A DNA stretch of 64,000 bases from an uncultured Amylibacter sp. Its GTDB lineage: Bacteria; Pseudomonadota; Alphaproteobacteria; Rhodobacterales; Rhodobacteraceae. The DNA lies in assembly GCA_959347345.1 (NCBI GenBank), contig OY365738.1, forward strand, positions 558,001 through 622,000, read 5' to 3'. The translations under genes and the position numbers were made by a program. The notes under the pieces are model-generated. The model worked only from the letters and a program-made list of their open reading frames with translations, was not told where the DNA came from and ran no database searches. Of this stretch, positions 19,319 to 27,488 are shown piece by piece; position 1 is the first letter of the stretch, and every line of letters begins with the position of its first letter.

Positions 19319-19729
19319 ATGAAAACACCGCCGAAACCACCACCCGCCCATGCCAGCGAAGAACGCGCCACCAAACCTGCCCTAGCCAAAGGCTGGGCGA
19401 AAACCTGTCCGCGTTGTGGGCGGGGTGCGATGTACCACCGCTATTTGAAAGTCACCCCCACCTGCCCTGATTGCGGATTAAACCTGCATCATCACCGAGC
19501 GGATGATGGCCCTGCCTACATAACTATCCTGATATCGGGGCATATTCTGGGGCCGATTATGGTGTATATCTTTGACCGCTATTCGCCGAATCCATTCGCC
19601 CTCAGCGTGGTGTTTTCCATAGGGTTTGTCGCGATAGCCCTGTGGCTCCTCCCACGGGTGAAGGGCGCGTTTATCGCCTATCAATGGGCGAAGCGGATGC
19701 ATGGGTTTGATGATGATGGGCAACCTTGA
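19319..19729 (+). CDS. DUF983 family zinc-ribbon membrane protein
   Basis: 136 aa. A zinc-ribbon with CPRCGRG near residue 30 and CPDCGL near 50, followed by a conserved HHRADDGPAYIT segment and two membrane helices (about 62-84 and 92-112). This is the layout of alphaproteobacterial DUF983 proteins, sometimes linked to cytochrome oxidase biogenesis; that role is not shown here. The stop codon overlaps the -35 hexamer of the next gene's promoter. Confidence 0.83.
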   Translation: MKTPPKPPPAHASEERATKPALAKGWAKTCPRCGRGAMYHRYLKVTPTCPDCGLNLHHHRADDGPAYITILISGHILGPIMVYIFDRYSPNPFALSVVFSIGFVAIALWLLPRVKGAFIAYQWAKRMHGFDDDGQP

Positions 19730-19755
19730 CACTATCCGCCTATTTGGGCTAGTCT
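19726..19755 (+). promoter_or_regulatory. Promoter of the smaller lipoprotein gene
   Basis: TTGACA, 18 bp spacer, TAGTCT, 43 bp before the ATG at 19799. The -35 overlaps the stop of the DUF983 gene. Confidence 0.6.
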
Positions 19756-19798
19756 GCCCGTACACCCAAAACCCACCCCTAATAACAAGGATAAACAA

Positions 19799-20683
19799 AT
19801 GATTCGCATGATTCGCAAAACCCCTAAATTTTTACCCGTGATTGCGGGTATAGCCCTTATGACCATCACCGCCTGTGCCAGTGCCGCCGTGTCTGATTTC
19901 ACCAAAGCAACGCAGGATGCGGCGGTAGCCGCGGCTGTTGCCGAGGCGGAAGCCAGAGCCAAGTCCGCGCAAGAAGCAGCCGTTGCCGCCGCCAGATGCA
20001 CAGACCCCATTTGCGATAATATCGTTAAAGCCGATGATTTGCCTGATTATCCAACCGCCGCGCCGAGCGCTGCTTCAACCTTTCTAACCATTGTCGGGAC
20101 AAATATTGCCACAACAGGTGTAAGAAGAGCTGGTGCTACGCCAACTATAGAAAAGGTAACACGGGCAGATATATGTGAGGCAAGAGGGGGAGATGAACCC
20201 ACCTGCACCCCAACAAAAAATGCAAATAACATGGATGATGGATTTCAATATTTTCAAGGAGAATTTGGTGGAAGCAATACATTAAATTTTGCTGGAATTT
20301 TACCCACAACCAACCTTGGCGCACCTTTAACCGCTCAGCCAACCACAGCCGCTTGGCCCGGGTCTTATTCTGAAAGAGGTCGCACACCCGTCTCCCTTAA
20401 CTTTAACATTGATTTTGCCAATAGACGTATTACGGCAGAACATGAGCCTTCAGAGGGCGCTTCTCTCAGATTTAACCTTGGGTTTTCCGATTCGGGTGTC
20501 ATCAGTGGGCTGGTATTAGAGCATGATTTTGGTCTTGATACAGGCATTTTTGCTTCTAGGGTTGCCACTGGTTTGATTGGGACAGAGGGATTGGTCGGAG
20601 TCTTTATTAATGCAACCACCAGCCAAGCAGGAGTAAGGTATCTCGGCGGGTTTGTTGCCAATAACCCCGATACGAATCCATAA
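19799..20683 (+). CDS. Lipoprotein with one barrel-like module
   Basis: 294 aa. A lipoprotein signal with lipobox TITAC (Cys at about residue 26) is followed by an Ala-rich, probably helical linker (about 30-66) and one module of about 200 aa. The module matches those of the 1265-aa lipoprotein: FAGILPTTNLGAPL, W-P-G-S, FNIDFANRRITA, SDSGVISGLV, VATGLIGTEGLVGVF and GGFVANNP at the C-terminus. It is probably outer-membrane anchored with the module exposed. AAGGA precedes the ATG. Function not recognised. Confidence 0.75.
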   Translation: MIRMIRKTPKFLPVIAGIALMTITACASAAVSDFTKATQDAAVAAAVAEAEARAKSAQEAAVAAARCTDPICDNIVKADDLPDYPTAAPSAASTFLTIVGTNIATTGVRRAGATPTIEKVTRADICEARGGDEPTCTPTKNANNMDDGFQYFQGEFGGSNTLNFAGILPTTNLGAPLTAQPTTAAWPGSYSERGRTPVSLNFNIDFANRRITAEHEPSEGASLRFNLGFSDSGVISGLVLEHDFGLDTGIFASRVATGLIGTEGLVGVFINATTSQAGVRYLGGFVANNPDTNP

Positions 20684-20686
20684 CAC

Positions 20687-21022
20687 CTAGTGGTTTTTAC
20701 CCTTACCCCTGCCCTTACCTTTGCCCTTACGCCCCAGCTCTTTTATCGTAATCTGCCCATCGCCATTCGCGTCCAGCCTATCAAACTCATTGCGGATAAG
20801 CGGGGTAGCCTGCGACATCAGCTCTGGCAAGGTAATAATCCCATCGCCATTCGCATCCATCTGCACAAACTTCGCCTGTTTATCGGCGAGGCGTTTATGG
20901 TGGTAGGCGGTCGTCTTCAAAGCCAATGCCAATACCAGCCCGATAACCAGCACATTCGCCCCGATTGATACCAGAAAGACCCATCTGCGCCAGCCTGTTA
21001 TTTTGTGGTTTTTATTTTCCAT
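20687..21022 (-). CDS. Membrane-anchored EF-hand protein, last gene of the ECF operon
   Basis: 111 aa: an N-terminal membrane anchor (about 13-36) whose WRRWVFLVSIGANVLVIG style resembles periplasmic metal sensors of the CnrX type, then two EF-hand loops (DANGDGIITLPE and DANGDGQITIKE) and a basic GKGKGRGKGK tail. It is predicted to bind calcium on the periplasmic side. It is the fourth gene of a minus-strand operon, 24 bp behind the anti-sigma candidate. A sensor role for the sigma/anti-sigma pair is inference from position and architecture. Confidence 0.78.
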   Translation of the reverse strand: MENKNHKITGWRRWVFLVSIGANVLVIGLVLALALKTTAYHHKRLADKQAKFVQMDANGDGIITLPELMSQATPLIRNEFDRLDANGDGQITIKELGRKGKGKGRGKGKNH

Positions 21023-21046
21023 AGCATGTTTCCTTTGTTTTTAGGG

Positions 21047-21478
21047 TTAATCCGCGATATTTATCAAGGCGGACAGGGTGGTAATATCGCTATCATCGCC
21101 CCAAAGAGCGGTTAGAATCTCTGCGCCATCCGCGCTGTTCAAATAGCCGATACCGGCGATAAACCCCACGCACAAACACGCGGCAAGCCCTGCCAGTGCG
21201 TATATCGGGGGGGTGTTCAAATTGGCGGGGGTGTTGGTGCGGGTGTTGCTAATTTTATTGGTATGGGGATTCAGGCGAATAGCATCCGCCACCACCGCAT
21301 CAAACAGGGACGCGGGGACTTTGGGCGGGTTGTCTCTGGCGGACTTCAACATGTGTTCCACAGAGGTTTCCCCAGAGGTTTTCACAGAGGTTTCCATAGG
21401 ATTTTTCATAGTGGTTTCCATATCCGCATTATCCGCATTGGATAAGATTTTTTCTTTGTCTATATCGTTATTTTTCAT
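21047..21478 (-). CDS. Probable anti-sigma factor with one membrane helix
   Basis: 143 aa: a cytoplasmic N-terminal part with short repeated METS/KTSGETS segments (residues about 20-45), one membrane helix (about 92-112, YALAGLAACLCVGFIAG), and a short outside tail. Its start overlaps the sigma gene stop (ATGA), the usual arrangement for ECF sigma and anti-sigma pairs. The sequence is not strongly conserved, so the assignment rests on context and topology. The in-frame repeats may be recent expansions. Confidence 0.68.
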   Translation of the reverse strand: MKNNDIDKEKILSNADNADMETTMKNPMETSVKTSGETSVEHMLKSARDNPPKVPASLFDAVVADAIRLNPHTNKISNTRTNTPANLNTPPIYALAGLAACLCVGFIAGIGYLNSADGAEILTALWGDDSDITTLSALINIAD

Positions 21479-22047
21479 AGCCTTACCTCCTTTTGTTCAT
21501 GTATATTATTACCCGCCAAAACCACCCGCAACGCGTGTTTCCCGCGTTTTGTAAGCCCTTCCACCGCTTCCACCGATACCCCCATAATATCGGCGATTTC
21601 CCTGTTTGGAACTTCCTCCAAATACCGCAAACTGACCGCCATCCGTTGGCGCGGGGGCAAGGTTTGCATCGCTTCCATCAGCCCTGCGTCCCTCTGTTTA
21701 GCCTGCAATACCGCCTCCCCATCCTGCGCATCCGCCGACATATCGGCATCTGTTACCTCCCGCACATCCACCCGCGCCGATTTACGCAGATAATCTATCG
21801 CCAAATTGCCCACGACTCGGTAGAGCCAAGTGGATATTTGCGCCCGCCCCGCCTGCCAGCCCGCGGCGTTTTGCCATAGGCGCACAAACGCCTCTTGCGT
21901 TAAATCCTGCGCCGTCCCGCCGTCATTCACCATCCGAGTGGCATGCGCCAAACATCGCGGTAAATGACGGCGGGTTAAGGCTATCGCGCATTTCTCATCC
22001 CCGTTTGCCAAGCCGAGCATTAGGTCGTCATCGCTGGTGGGGTGCAT
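21475..22047 (-). CDS. ECF-family RNA polymerase sigma factor
   Basis: 190 aa with sigma region 2 (AQDLTQEAFVRLWQNAAGW near 45-63 and STWLYRVVGNLAIDYLRK near 72-90) and region 4 (LPPRQRMAVSLRYLEEVPNREIADIMGVS near 127-155). It recruits RNA polymerase to specific promoters once freed from an anti-sigma factor. Second gene of the operon EF-hand protein, sigma, anti-sigma, EF-hand protein; it lies 9 bp after the first gene and overlaps the third. Its target promoters cannot be read from this window. Confidence 0.88.
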   Translation of the reverse strand: MHPTSDDDLMLGLANGDEKCAIALTRRHLPRCLAHATRMVNDGGTAQDLTQEAFVRLWQNAAGWQAGRAQISTWLYRVVGNLAIDYLRKSARVDVREVTDADMSADAQDGEAVLQAKQRDAGLMEAMQTLPPRQRMAVSLRYLEEVPNREIADIMGVSVEAVEGLTKRGKHALRVVLAGNNIHEQKEVRL

Positions 22048-22056
22048 GGGGTGTGC

Positions 22057-22623
22057 CTATTTGTCGTGGTGGCGCTTGCCTTTGCGTTTGGCGGACTTTA
22101 TCTCATCTTTCGTGACTTGACCATCCCCGTTTACGTCCATTTTGGTGAATATTTCTTGGGCGTAGGCGGTGAGTTCGTCCAGCGCAACCGTGCCGTCATC
22201 ATTCGCGTCTAATGAATCAAAGCTCATAATGCCCCCATATTTACCTCCGTGTTTGCCTCCGTATTTACCTCCGTGTTTGCCCCCGTATTTGCCTCCGTGT
22301 TTGCCTCCGTGTTTGCCTTTTTTGCCTTTACCTTTACGGGATGTTAGCTCATCTTCCGTGATCTGACCATCCCCGTTTGCGTCCATTTTGGTGAACCTTT
22401 CTTGGATTCTGTCTTGGATTTTGGCGGTGGCGTTGGTCGTTAATTCGTCCAGCGATACCGCGCCGTCCCCGTTCGTGTCCATTTCGGCAAACTTGGCTTG
22501 TTTGTCACCATAGTTTTCGCCATGATGTTTCGCCATAGCTGGGATGACACTCGCGCCGATAGCCCCCAGTCCTATAACGCCCGTGGCGACCAGAGTTATT
22601 GCGGTTTTGTTAATTGTTTTCAT
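22057..22623 (-). CDS. Secreted four-EF-hand protein with a Gly-Lys-His repeat
   Basis: 188 aa with a signal peptide (cleavage near AMA at about 31) and four canonical EF-hand loops: DTNGDGAVSLDE, DANGDGQITEDE, DANDDGTVALDE, DVNGDGQVTKDE. Between the second and third lies a low-complexity run of GKHGGKYG units encoded by a 24-bp tandem repeat (about 22225-22320). The periplasmic protein should bind Ca2+, and the His-rich run may bind other metals. First gene of the ECF operon; AAAGGAAAA precedes the ATG. Confidence 0.82.
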   Translation of the reverse strand: MKTINKTAITLVATGVIGLGAIGASVIPAMAKHHGENYGDKQAKFAEMDTNGDGAVSLDELTTNATAKIQDRIQERFTKMDANGDGQITEDELTSRKGKGKKGKHGGKHGGKYGGKHGGKYGGKHGGKYGGIMSFDSLDANDDGTVALDELTAYAQEIFTKMDVNGDGQVTKDEIKSAKRKGKRHHDK

Positions 22624-22710
22624 CGTGATTTTCCTTTATGTTTGAGTTGATGATATAGGTTATACGGGTGAGCGTGCGGATTCCGTCGCGGGGAGGTGTC
22701 TTTTTTGGTC

Positions 22711-22743
22711 GGGCAGGTTCAACTGCCCTTGCATTTTTTATTG
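22711..22743 (+). terminator. Hairpin plus T-tract upstream of the phosphotransacetylase-like gene
   Basis: GGGCAG and CTGCCC arms with a six-base loop, followed after four bases by six T. The 18-bp palindrome also occurs at 18843-18860 inside element A copy 1. It ends 21 bp before the next ATG, so it is either a terminator for incoming transcription, an attenuator, or simply an inserted repeat. Confidence 0.5.
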
Positions 22744-22763
22744 TGAGGGTATAAAACACGAGC

Positions 22764-23693
22764 ATGACCGCCACTGCTTTTGCCCTGCCCAACCCCGTTG
22801 TTATCGCGCCCAAATCCCTGCTGGATAAGGCGGGTGCGCGTCCCTCTGTCCGTGTAGCTATCGCGGGTGCGGGTGCGGAACTGCCTATGCTCGCCGCCAA
22901 GGACGCGGTTGCAAGCGGTCTTATGACCCCTGTTTTTATCGGCTCACAGGCGGATATTACCGCCCAAGCCGCCCGTTTGGATTGGGATATCAGCGGGTTT
23001 GAAATTATCCCTGCGGATGGTGAATCTGGGGCGGCGGCGGAGGCTGTGCGCGCCTGTCGCGACGGGCTGGCGGATGTCTTAATGAAGGGGCATTTGCACA
23101 CGGATGTGTTTATGAAGGCGGTGTTAAACCGCGATGCGGGCTTGCGCACCGATGCTCGGCTGGTTCATATTTTCCACATGACCGCGCCTGAGTCCGACCG
23201 CCCGTTGTTATTATGCGATGCGGCGTTAAATGTCGCGCCTGATATGGCGACCAGACAGGCTGGGATTATCGCATGTGTTGATTTGGCACGGGTTTTGGGG
23301 GTGGCGCGGCCTCGCGTGGCGTTATTATCCGCGACCGAAAGCGTGATACCGTCGGTTGTGTCCTCTGGCGAATGTGCGGAGTTGGCGGAATGGGCAGTGG
23401 ATGCGGTGGATGCGGATGTGGCGGGTCCCTTGGCGTTGGATTTGATATTATCGGCAGAGGCTGCACGGATTAAGGGAGTGGATTGCGAGGTTTGCGGGGC
23501 GGCGGACGCGGTGATTGTGCCTGACATAGTATCGGGCAATGCGTTGTTTAAGGCTCTGGTTTATACGCGGGCGGCCTGTGCTGCGGGGATAGTGCTGGGG
23601 GCGCGTGTGCCGATTTTATTGACCAGCCGTGCCGACCCTGCGGCGGCAAGGTTGGCGAGTGTGGCGTTGGCTTCTTTAGTGATTAGTGGTTAG
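22764..23693 (+). CDS. Phosphate acetyl/butyryl transferase family protein
   Basis: 309 aa with family features: VRVAIAGAGAELPMLAA near 29, DVLMKGHLHTDVFMKAVL near 114, and the C-terminal PDIVSGNALFKALVY and GIVLGARVPILLTSRAD. It would exchange phosphate and CoA on a short-chain acyl group; acetyl versus butyryl cannot be decided. No acetate or butyrate kinase gene lies next to it in the window. The last residues, LVISG, and the TAG are read from a heptamer array. Confidence 0.86.
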   Translation: MTATAFALPNPVVIAPKSLLDKAGARPSVRVAIAGAGAELPMLAAKDAVASGLMTPVFIGSQADITAQAARLDWDISGFEIIPADGESGAAAEAVRACRDGLADVLMKGHLHTDVFMKAVLNRDAGLRTDARLVHIFHMTAPESDRPLLLCDAALNVAPDMATRQAGIIACVDLARVLGVARPRVALLSATESVIPSVVSSGECAELAEWAVDAVDADVAGPLALDLILSAEAARIKGVDCEVCGAADAVIVPDIVSGNALFKALVYTRAACAAGIVLGARVPILLTSRADPAAARLASVALASLVISG

Positions 23694-23735
23694 TGATTAG
23701 TGATTAGTGATTAGTGATTAGTGATTAGTGATTGG
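23679..23735. repeat. Heptamer stop array after the phosphotransacetylase-like gene
   Basis: About eight TTAGTGA and TTAGTGG units. They encode the C-terminal residues and stop of the preceding gene and run into array D2. Confidence 0.9.
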
Positions 23736-24222
23736 TTATTCATAACTGCCATAACCACAAATAACCACCTGTGGTTAATTGAGTTAATGATTAACCAAAA
23801 TAACCACAAATAACCACCTGTGGTTAATTGAGTTAGTGATTAACCATAAATAACCATAAATAACCACAAATAACCAACCGCAGTTAATCGTGGTTAAAGT
23901 GAGTTATTTAATAACCAAAATAACCACAGGTGGTTAATCGTGGTTAATGTGAGTTATTTTGAGTTATTTTGAGTTAATTGAGTTATGTTGAGTTAAAAAT
24001 AACTCAAGCGAGTTAAAAATAACTCAAGTGAGTTAAAAATAACTCAAGTGAGTTAATCGGAGTAATAAATAACTCAAAATAACTCACCTTGAGTAATTGA
24101 GTTAATCCATTACTCAAAATAACTAACGGCAGTTATTTTCAGTTAATCCAGTTAATCCATTACTAAAATAACTAAATCTAGTTATTTCTAGTAATGGCAG
24201 TTATCAATAACCAAAAATAACT
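23736..24222. repeat. Decamer-periodic array D2, inverted relative of D1
   Basis: About 490 bp of AATAACCACA, AATAACTCAA, GAGTTATTTT and related 10-bp words. The left end (GATTGGTTATTCATAACTGC) is the exact reverse complement of the right end of D1, and the order of words follows D1 backwards, so the two are inverted copies that have diverged by gain and loss of units. No gene. Heptamers flank it on both sides (to 24251 on the right). Confidence 0.9.
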
Positions 24223-24259
24223 AATAACTCACAACTAATAACTAATAACTAAATCCCCA

Positions 24260-24288
24260 TTGACAATCATAAAAAAATAAACCAAACT
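24260..24288 (+). promoter_or_regulatory. Possible promoter of the transaldolase-like gene
   Basis: TTGACA, 17 bp spacer, CAAACT, 44 bp before the ATG. The -35 is perfect, the -10 weak. Confidence 0.5.
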
Positions 24289-24332
24289 ACCCCCAAAACC
24301 ACACTAACCCACAAACACAAAAGGAAACCCCA

Positions 24333-24986
24333 ATGAAATTCTTCGCCGACACCGCCGAAATCCAAGAAATAAAAGAACTAAACGCCCTTGGCATCATTGA
24401 CGGGGTCACCACGAATCCGTCGCTCATCGTTAAATCGGGGCGCGACATTGCCGAGGTCACTCGCGAAATCTGCGCCGAAGTCAACGGCCCAGTCAGCGCA
24501 GAAGTCATTGCCACAGACGCGGCCACCATGATAACCGAAGGCCGCCACCTTGCCAAAATCGCGGAAAATATCGCCATCAAAGTGCCACTGACTTGGGACG
24601 GATTACGCGCCTGCAAAACCCTGTCCAATGAGGGCTTCATGGTCAATGTCACCCTATGTTTTTCCATAAACCAAGCCCTTATCGCCGCGAAAGCGGGCGC
24701 GTCCTTCATCTCTCCCTTCATCGGGCGACTGGACGATATAAACCTTGACGGGCTGGATTTAATCGCCGATATCCGCACGGTTTATGACAATTACGGCTTT
24801 GAAACAGAGATCCTCGCCGCCTCCATCCGCAGCGTCAATCATATCGCCGATTGTGCGTTGATCGGTGCGGATATCATAACCGCCCCGCCCGCCGTTATTA
24901 AAAAATTGGCAGAGCATCCTTTGACAAAATCCGGGCTGGAGTCTTTCCTTGCCGATTGGCACAAAGGCAAGCAGAAAATCCTGTAA
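24333..24986 (+). CDS. Fructose-6-phosphate aldolase / transaldolase-like protein
   Basis: 217 aa, the short transaldolase subfamily. [13 protein letters not shown] opens the protein, GVTTNPSLI is near residue 24, the Schiff-base Lys is in [11 protein letters not shown] near 84, and [16 protein letters not shown] is near 127. It either links the pentose phosphate and glycolytic pools as transaldolase or cleaves fructose-6-phosphate; the short form cannot be split into these by sequence alone. AAAGGAAA precedes the ATG. rpiA, pgi, pgl and zwf are also in this window. Confidence 0.9.
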   Translation: MKFFADTAEIQEIKELNALGIIDGVTTNPSLIVKSGRDIAEVTREICAEVNGPVSAEVIATDAATMITEGRHLAKIAENIAIKVPLTWDGLRACKTLSNEGFMVNVTLCFSINQALIAAKAGASFISPFIGRLDDINLDGLDLIADIRTVYDNYGFETEILAASIRSVNHIADCALIGADIITAPPAVIKKLAEHPLTKSGLESFLADWHKGKQKIL

Positions 24987-25004
24987 AATAAGGGAAACCC
25001 CAAC

Positions 25005-25751
25005 ATGACTACCCCCATTGATAACACCGATGTGCGCGATTACATCTTGGATAATTTAGACCTTGTCATTAATGATACGGAGATTATTCAGGCTTTGGTG
25101 GATGCGCAAAATAAGGAAAACGCGCAGGATGGGGATGATTCGGATAATGTCATTGATTTGAAGCAATCGTTGATTAAACGGCTGGATAAGCAGTTGAATC
25201 AATTGACTAAAAAGCACAAAACCATTCTGTCTGTGGTGCAAGAAAACGTAACGACCTCGCGGCAAATCCATCGGGCTATGCTGTCCCTGTTACAGCCGCA
25301 AAACACCGTGGAGTTCGTGAAATTCGTGGATGAAGAGCTGGCAGAGATGCTGAATATAGACGCGGCGCGTTTGTGTTTGGAGGTGGGCGGTTTTACGAAA
25401 AAGTTCATGGAAACCCTGCAAACAAAGGCGGATGGGCAATTTACTTTCCTGCCCACGGGCAATGTTGCGCATTATATCGCGGGCGAACGCGGGGCGCAAA
25501 CTCGCGTTTGTGTTTTGCGGGCGTTGGATAACGGGCACGAGAAAATCTATACCGATAAGGCGCAGGAAATACATTCAGAGGCGGCGTTAAAGTTGACATT
25601 AAGCGATGAAAAAACTGCGATGTTGGTTTTGGGGGCAGAGGATACCGCGCATTTCGCCCCAAAGATGGCGACCGATTTCCTGCTGTTCTTTGCGGCGATT
25701 TTTGAACATGTATTGGATGGGCATTTGAAAAATGGTTTCCTTTCTAGATAA
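25005..25751 (+). CDS. DUF484 family protein
   Basis: 248 aa. The N-terminal DVRDYILDNLDLVINDTEII segment and a following coiled-coil stretch (about 45-85) precede a GAF-like domain. DUF484 genes commonly stand directly before xerC, as here, where the reading frames overlap by 20 bp. A regulatory or partner role for the recombinase has been suggested by that linkage but is not shown by sequence. Confidence 0.85.
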   Translation: MTTPIDNTDVRDYILDNLDLVINDTEIIQALVDAQNKENAQDGDDSDNVIDLKQSLIKRLDKQLNQLTKKHKTILSVVQENVTTSRQIHRAMLSLLQPQNTVEFVKFVDEELAEMLNIDAARLCLEVGGFTKKFMETLQTKADGQFTFLPTGNVAHYIAGERGAQTRVCVLRALDNGHEKIYTDKAQEIHSEAALKLTLSDEKTAMLVLGAEDTAHFAPKMATDFLLFFAAIFEHVLDGHLKNGFLSR

Positions 25752-26685
25752 AACTGCGGATACCTCCCCAAACCGTATTTTGTCGGTTTGGCTGGGGCAA
25801 TTACGCGGATTACGGGGCGCGAGCGATAATACTCTGCGGGCGTATCACGATGATTTATCACGGTTTTTCGGGTTTTTAGCCGATTACAACGGCGGTGCGC
25901 CGTCCTTGCCCGATTTGCAAAAGGTGGATAAAATAACCTTGCGGGCGTGGCTGGCACATTTGCATAGCGGTGGGTTATCGCCGCGTTCCATGGCGCGGGC
26001 TTTGTCCTGTGTGAAGAATTTTTATCGTTGGTTTGCACAATCTGAAATAACCACGAATTTTGACCCAAGCGCGGTTTTATCCCTCCGCGCCCCGCGATTC
26101 AAAAACCCCCTGCCCCGCCCGATTGATTCGCCCAAAATCACCACTTTAATCGATAAAATCCCGCAAAACCAAACCGAACCGTGGATAGCCGCACGGGATG
26201 TCGCCATAATCACCCTGCTTTACGGCTGTGGTTTGCGTGTATCCGAAGGGCTGGCATTGACTCGCAGAGCCGCCGAATCCCCCGATACCCTGCGTATTAA
26301 GGGCAAAGGCGGACATGAACGGATGGTGCCCGTGCTACCCGTTGTGAAAACCGCGTTGCAAGATTACATCGCGCTCTGCCCCCATCATTTACCCCCCGAT
26401 GAACCCGTATTCCGAGGGCATCGCGGCGGTGCCTTATACCCCCGCAGCGTGCAGAGGCTGGTTGAAACCATGCGCCACCAGATGGGTTTGCCTGCCAGTG
26501 CAACCCCGCATGCTCTGCGTCATTCCTTTGCCACGCATTTATTGCAAGCGGGCGGGGATTTGCGCTCTATCCAAGATTTACTGGGGCACGCGTCCCTGAC
26601 CTCTACCCAAATATACACGGCCGTTAATCAAAGCCATTTGATGGAAGTCTATAAAAAGACTCATCCGAATGGACAAATGCGGTGA
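25732..26685 (+). CDS. xerC: Tyrosine recombinase XerC
   Basis: 317 aa. N-terminal SAM-like DNA-binding domain (about 15-105) and a catalytic domain with Arg in GCGLRVSE near 165, Lys in KGKGGHER near 190, HALRHSF near 263 and GHASLTSTQIYT near 286, whose Tyr is the nucleophile. It resolves chromosome dimers at dif together with XerD. No dif-like site was recognised here. It overlaps the DUF484 gene, so translation is probably coupled. Confidence 0.9.
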   Translation: MVSFLDKTADTSPNRILSVWLGQLRGLRGASDNTLRAYHDDLSRFFGFLADYNGGAPSLPDLQKVDKITLRAWLAHLHSGGLSPRSMARALSCVKNFYRWFAQSEITTNFDPSAVLSLRAPRFKNPLPRPIDSPKITTLIDKIPQNQTEPWIAARDVAIITLLYGCGLRVSEGLALTRRAAESPDTLRIKGKGGHERMVPVLPVVKTALQDYIALCPHHLPPDEPVFRGHRGGALYPRSVQRLVETMRHQMGLPASATPHALRHSFATHLLQAGGDLRSIQDLLGHASLTSTQIYTAVNQSHLMEVYKKTHPNGQMR

Positions 26686-26777
26686 TTTTGTTTATACTCT
26701 ACAGATATGTAAGGCGAATTTACAGAAACGCACGGGGTTTTGCCCATAAAAACACTAAGGCACAAAAGGATAAAACG

Positions 26778-27488
26778 ATGAAATGGTTTGATAAAGTTGT
26801 ATCGCTACGGATGAAGGCGATGTCTATTCATTATTTGACGGCAACGGGGGCGGTGTTTGCTATGCTGGCGTTGCTGGCGGCGGTGGATGCAAAGTGGGAC
26901 TGGATGTTTTTCTGGCTGGTTGTGGCGTTTTTCATTGACGGGCTGGATGGGCCTTTGGCGCGGCGTTATGATGTGCAGAAAAACGCCGGCGAGTACGATG
27001 GCTATTTGCTGGATTTGATTATTGATTATTTGACCTATGTGTTTATTCCGGCCTATGCTCTGTTTGGGTCTGGGTTGTTAAACGGCTGGTCTGGGTGGGT
27101 GTGTATTATTGTGATAGCTTTTACTTCTGCCTTGTATTTCGCCGATACGCGGATGAAAACAAAGGATAAGAGCTTCGCTGGCTTTCCGGGTTGTTGGAAT
27201 ATGGTGGTGTTGGTGTTATTCGCGACAAAACCCCCGTGGCAAGTGATATTGGCGATGGTGATTGTATTGGCGGTTAGCCAATTTACCCATCTTAAATTCA
27301 TTCATCCCGTGCGAACGGTGCGCTGGCGTCGCGTGAGCTTGCCTGTGGCGATTTGCTGGACTGCTTTGGCAGGGGTCTGCGCATGGGCGGATTTCCAAAT
27401 TGGCGGAGCGGTGTTGTGGGTTTTGGCGGGGTGTAGTTTGTATTTGTGTTTCGTTGGGATGGCGCAGCAGGTTTTTAAGGCTGATTAG
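26778..27488 (+). CDS. pcs: Phosphatidylcholine synthase
   Basis: 236 aa from the ATG at 26778, which follows AAAAGGA; the open frame extends upstream without support. The CDP-alcohol phosphotransferase motif reads DGLDGPLARRYDV, then G and two spaced Asp in EYDGYLLDLIIDY. About seven to eight membrane helices. It condenses choline with CDP-diacylglycerol to make phosphatidylcholine in the inner membrane, a route typical of Alphaproteobacteria. The ProX-like protein at 9.4 kb might supply choline; that link is speculative. Confidence 0.87.
   Translation: MKWFDKVVSLRMKAMSIHYLTATGAVFAMLALLAAVDAKWDWMFFWLVVAFFIDGLDGPLARRYDVQKNAGEYDGYLLDLIIDYLTYVFIPAYALFGSGLLNGWSGWVCIIVIAFTSALYFADTRMKTKDKSFAGFPGCWNMVVLVLFATKPPWQVILAMVIVLAVSQFTHLKFIHPVRTVRWRRVSLPVAICWTALAGVCAWADFQIGGAVLWVLAGCSLYLCFVGMAQQVFKAD

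Noticed and set aside
22640..22700. ECF-type promoter (GGAAT ... CGTAT) upstream of the EF-hand/ECF operon
   Set aside because: The spacing of 13 bp is too short for known ECF promoters, so autoregulation cannot be claimed from sequence.
7649..24222. D arrays as a replication origin with DnaA boxes
   Set aside because: Words such as TGTGGTTAA differ from the DnaA box at a key base, there is no AT-rich unwinding region distinct from the array, and neighbouring genes are not those usually found at alphaproteobacterial origins.
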